From Oscillospiraceae bacterium (GTDB lineage Bacteria > Bacillota_A > Clostridia > Oscillospirales > Oscillospiraceae): a stretch of 6,856 nucleotides of DNA. Position numbers and translations under genes: made by a program. A model generated the notes under the pieces. It was not told where the DNA came from. It did no database searches and worked only from the letters and a program-made list of their open reading frames with translations. The stretch covers positions 1-6,856 of the forward strand of contig JAFUCD010000037.1 of NCBI GenBank assembly GCA_017459865.1, in the 5' to 3' direction. Positions 6,813 through 6,856 of the stretch are shown one piece after another. Positions within the stretch are counted from its first letter, which is position 1. The number at the start of each line of letters is the position of its first letter.

Positions 6813-6834
6813 AGGAGCACCACATTGGAGGTTT
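6790..6834 (+). promoter_or_regulatory. Fold-back hairpin sequestering the transposase ribosome site
   Basis: AAACCTCCGATGTGGTG (6790-6806) pairs with CACCACATTGGAGGTTT (6818-6834): 17 pairs with one G-U, loop of 11 bases (6807-6817). The 3' arm contains the GGAGG Shine-Dalgarno (6827-6831). The 5' arm is exactly the promoter spacer. An RNA started at about 6819 lacks the 5' arm and keeps the ribosome site free. An RNA entering from outside contains both arms and hides it. This matches in principle the protection against read-through known for IS10 and IS50. Confidence 0.7.
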
Positions 6835-6839
6835 TAACA

Positions 6840-6856
6840 ATGAGCAGCAGAAAGAA
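6840..6856 (+). CDS. Start of putative IS transposase gene (partial)
   Basis: ATG at 6840 follows GGAGG (6827-6831) by 8 bases. Only five full codons are visible (MSSRK), and the gene runs off the window. The basic N-terminus and position inside a likely IS left end suggest a transposase, probably IS256-type, but the coding sequence itself is too short to prove it. Confidence 0.5.

Larger units (their letters stand above)
6768..6856 (+). mobile_element. Left end of an insertion sequence, IS256-like (cut by window edge)
   Basis: Starting at about 6768, GAGACCATCCCAAAAATTGTGTAAA resembles the terminal inverted repeats of IS256-family elements, many of which I remember carrying an AAAAATTGTGTAAA-like core. 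About 70 bases in, a well-placed ribosome site and ATG open a new frame, the normal IS256 layout of one transposase gene close to the left repeat. The right end and the target duplication are outside the window. If the boundary is right, the 8 bases TTTTCTTT (6760-6767) should be repeated after the right end (8-9 bp duplications are usual for the family). The family call is from the repeat and layout only. Confidence 0.55.

Overview
The window looks like a chromosome of an anaerobic gut-type Firmicute of the class Clostridia, probably Oscillospiraceae-like. Three things suggest this. The PPDK protein is very close in motif sequence to the well-studied Clostridium symbiosum enzyme. The two core genes are G+C-rich, with strong C/G preference at third codon positions. 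The ribosome binding sites are purine-rich and Gram-positive in type. The taxon is inferred from remembered family sequences; no search was run.

Layout, left to right. (1) Core block, about 1-3672: plsY (acyl-phosphate:glycerol-3-phosphate acyltransferase; its start codon is cut by the window edge) ends at a strong intrinsic terminator. A promoter region of about 195 bases follows, then ppdK (pyruvate, phosphate dikinase, complete, 877 aa). After ppdK comes a 135-base 3' region and a perfect 12-bp terminator hairpin. (2) Accessory block, about 3673-6767, visibly poorer in G+C and with different codon use: a 3' remnant that resembles a phage tail protein; a small alpha/beta hydrolase with its own extended -10 promoter and a C-terminus that looks clipped; and a long (654-codon) uninterrupted internal piece of a helicase-methyltransferase restriction-modification enzyme. 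That piece lacks both the ATP-binding N-terminal half and the methyltransferase catalytic half. The block closes with a long bidirectional terminator-like palindrome. (3) From about 6768 to the end: the left end of an insertion sequence, most like the IS256 family, with its promoter, a fold-back hairpin and the first codons of the putative transposase.

The core genes serve membrane phospholipid synthesis and pyruvate/PEP metabolism and appear to be separate transcription units. The accessory genes do not form an obvious pathway. They read as a graveyard of mobile and defence DNA behind the ppdK terminator. The most interesting structure is at the far right. The IS promoter spacer is also the 5' arm of a 17-bp hairpin whose 3' arm contains the transposase Shine-Dalgarno sequence. 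Read-through transcripts should therefore be translationally silenced, while transcripts from the IS's own promoter should not. I see no CRISPR array, tRNA, rRNA or recognisable riboswitch, and no convincing new multi-gene system.
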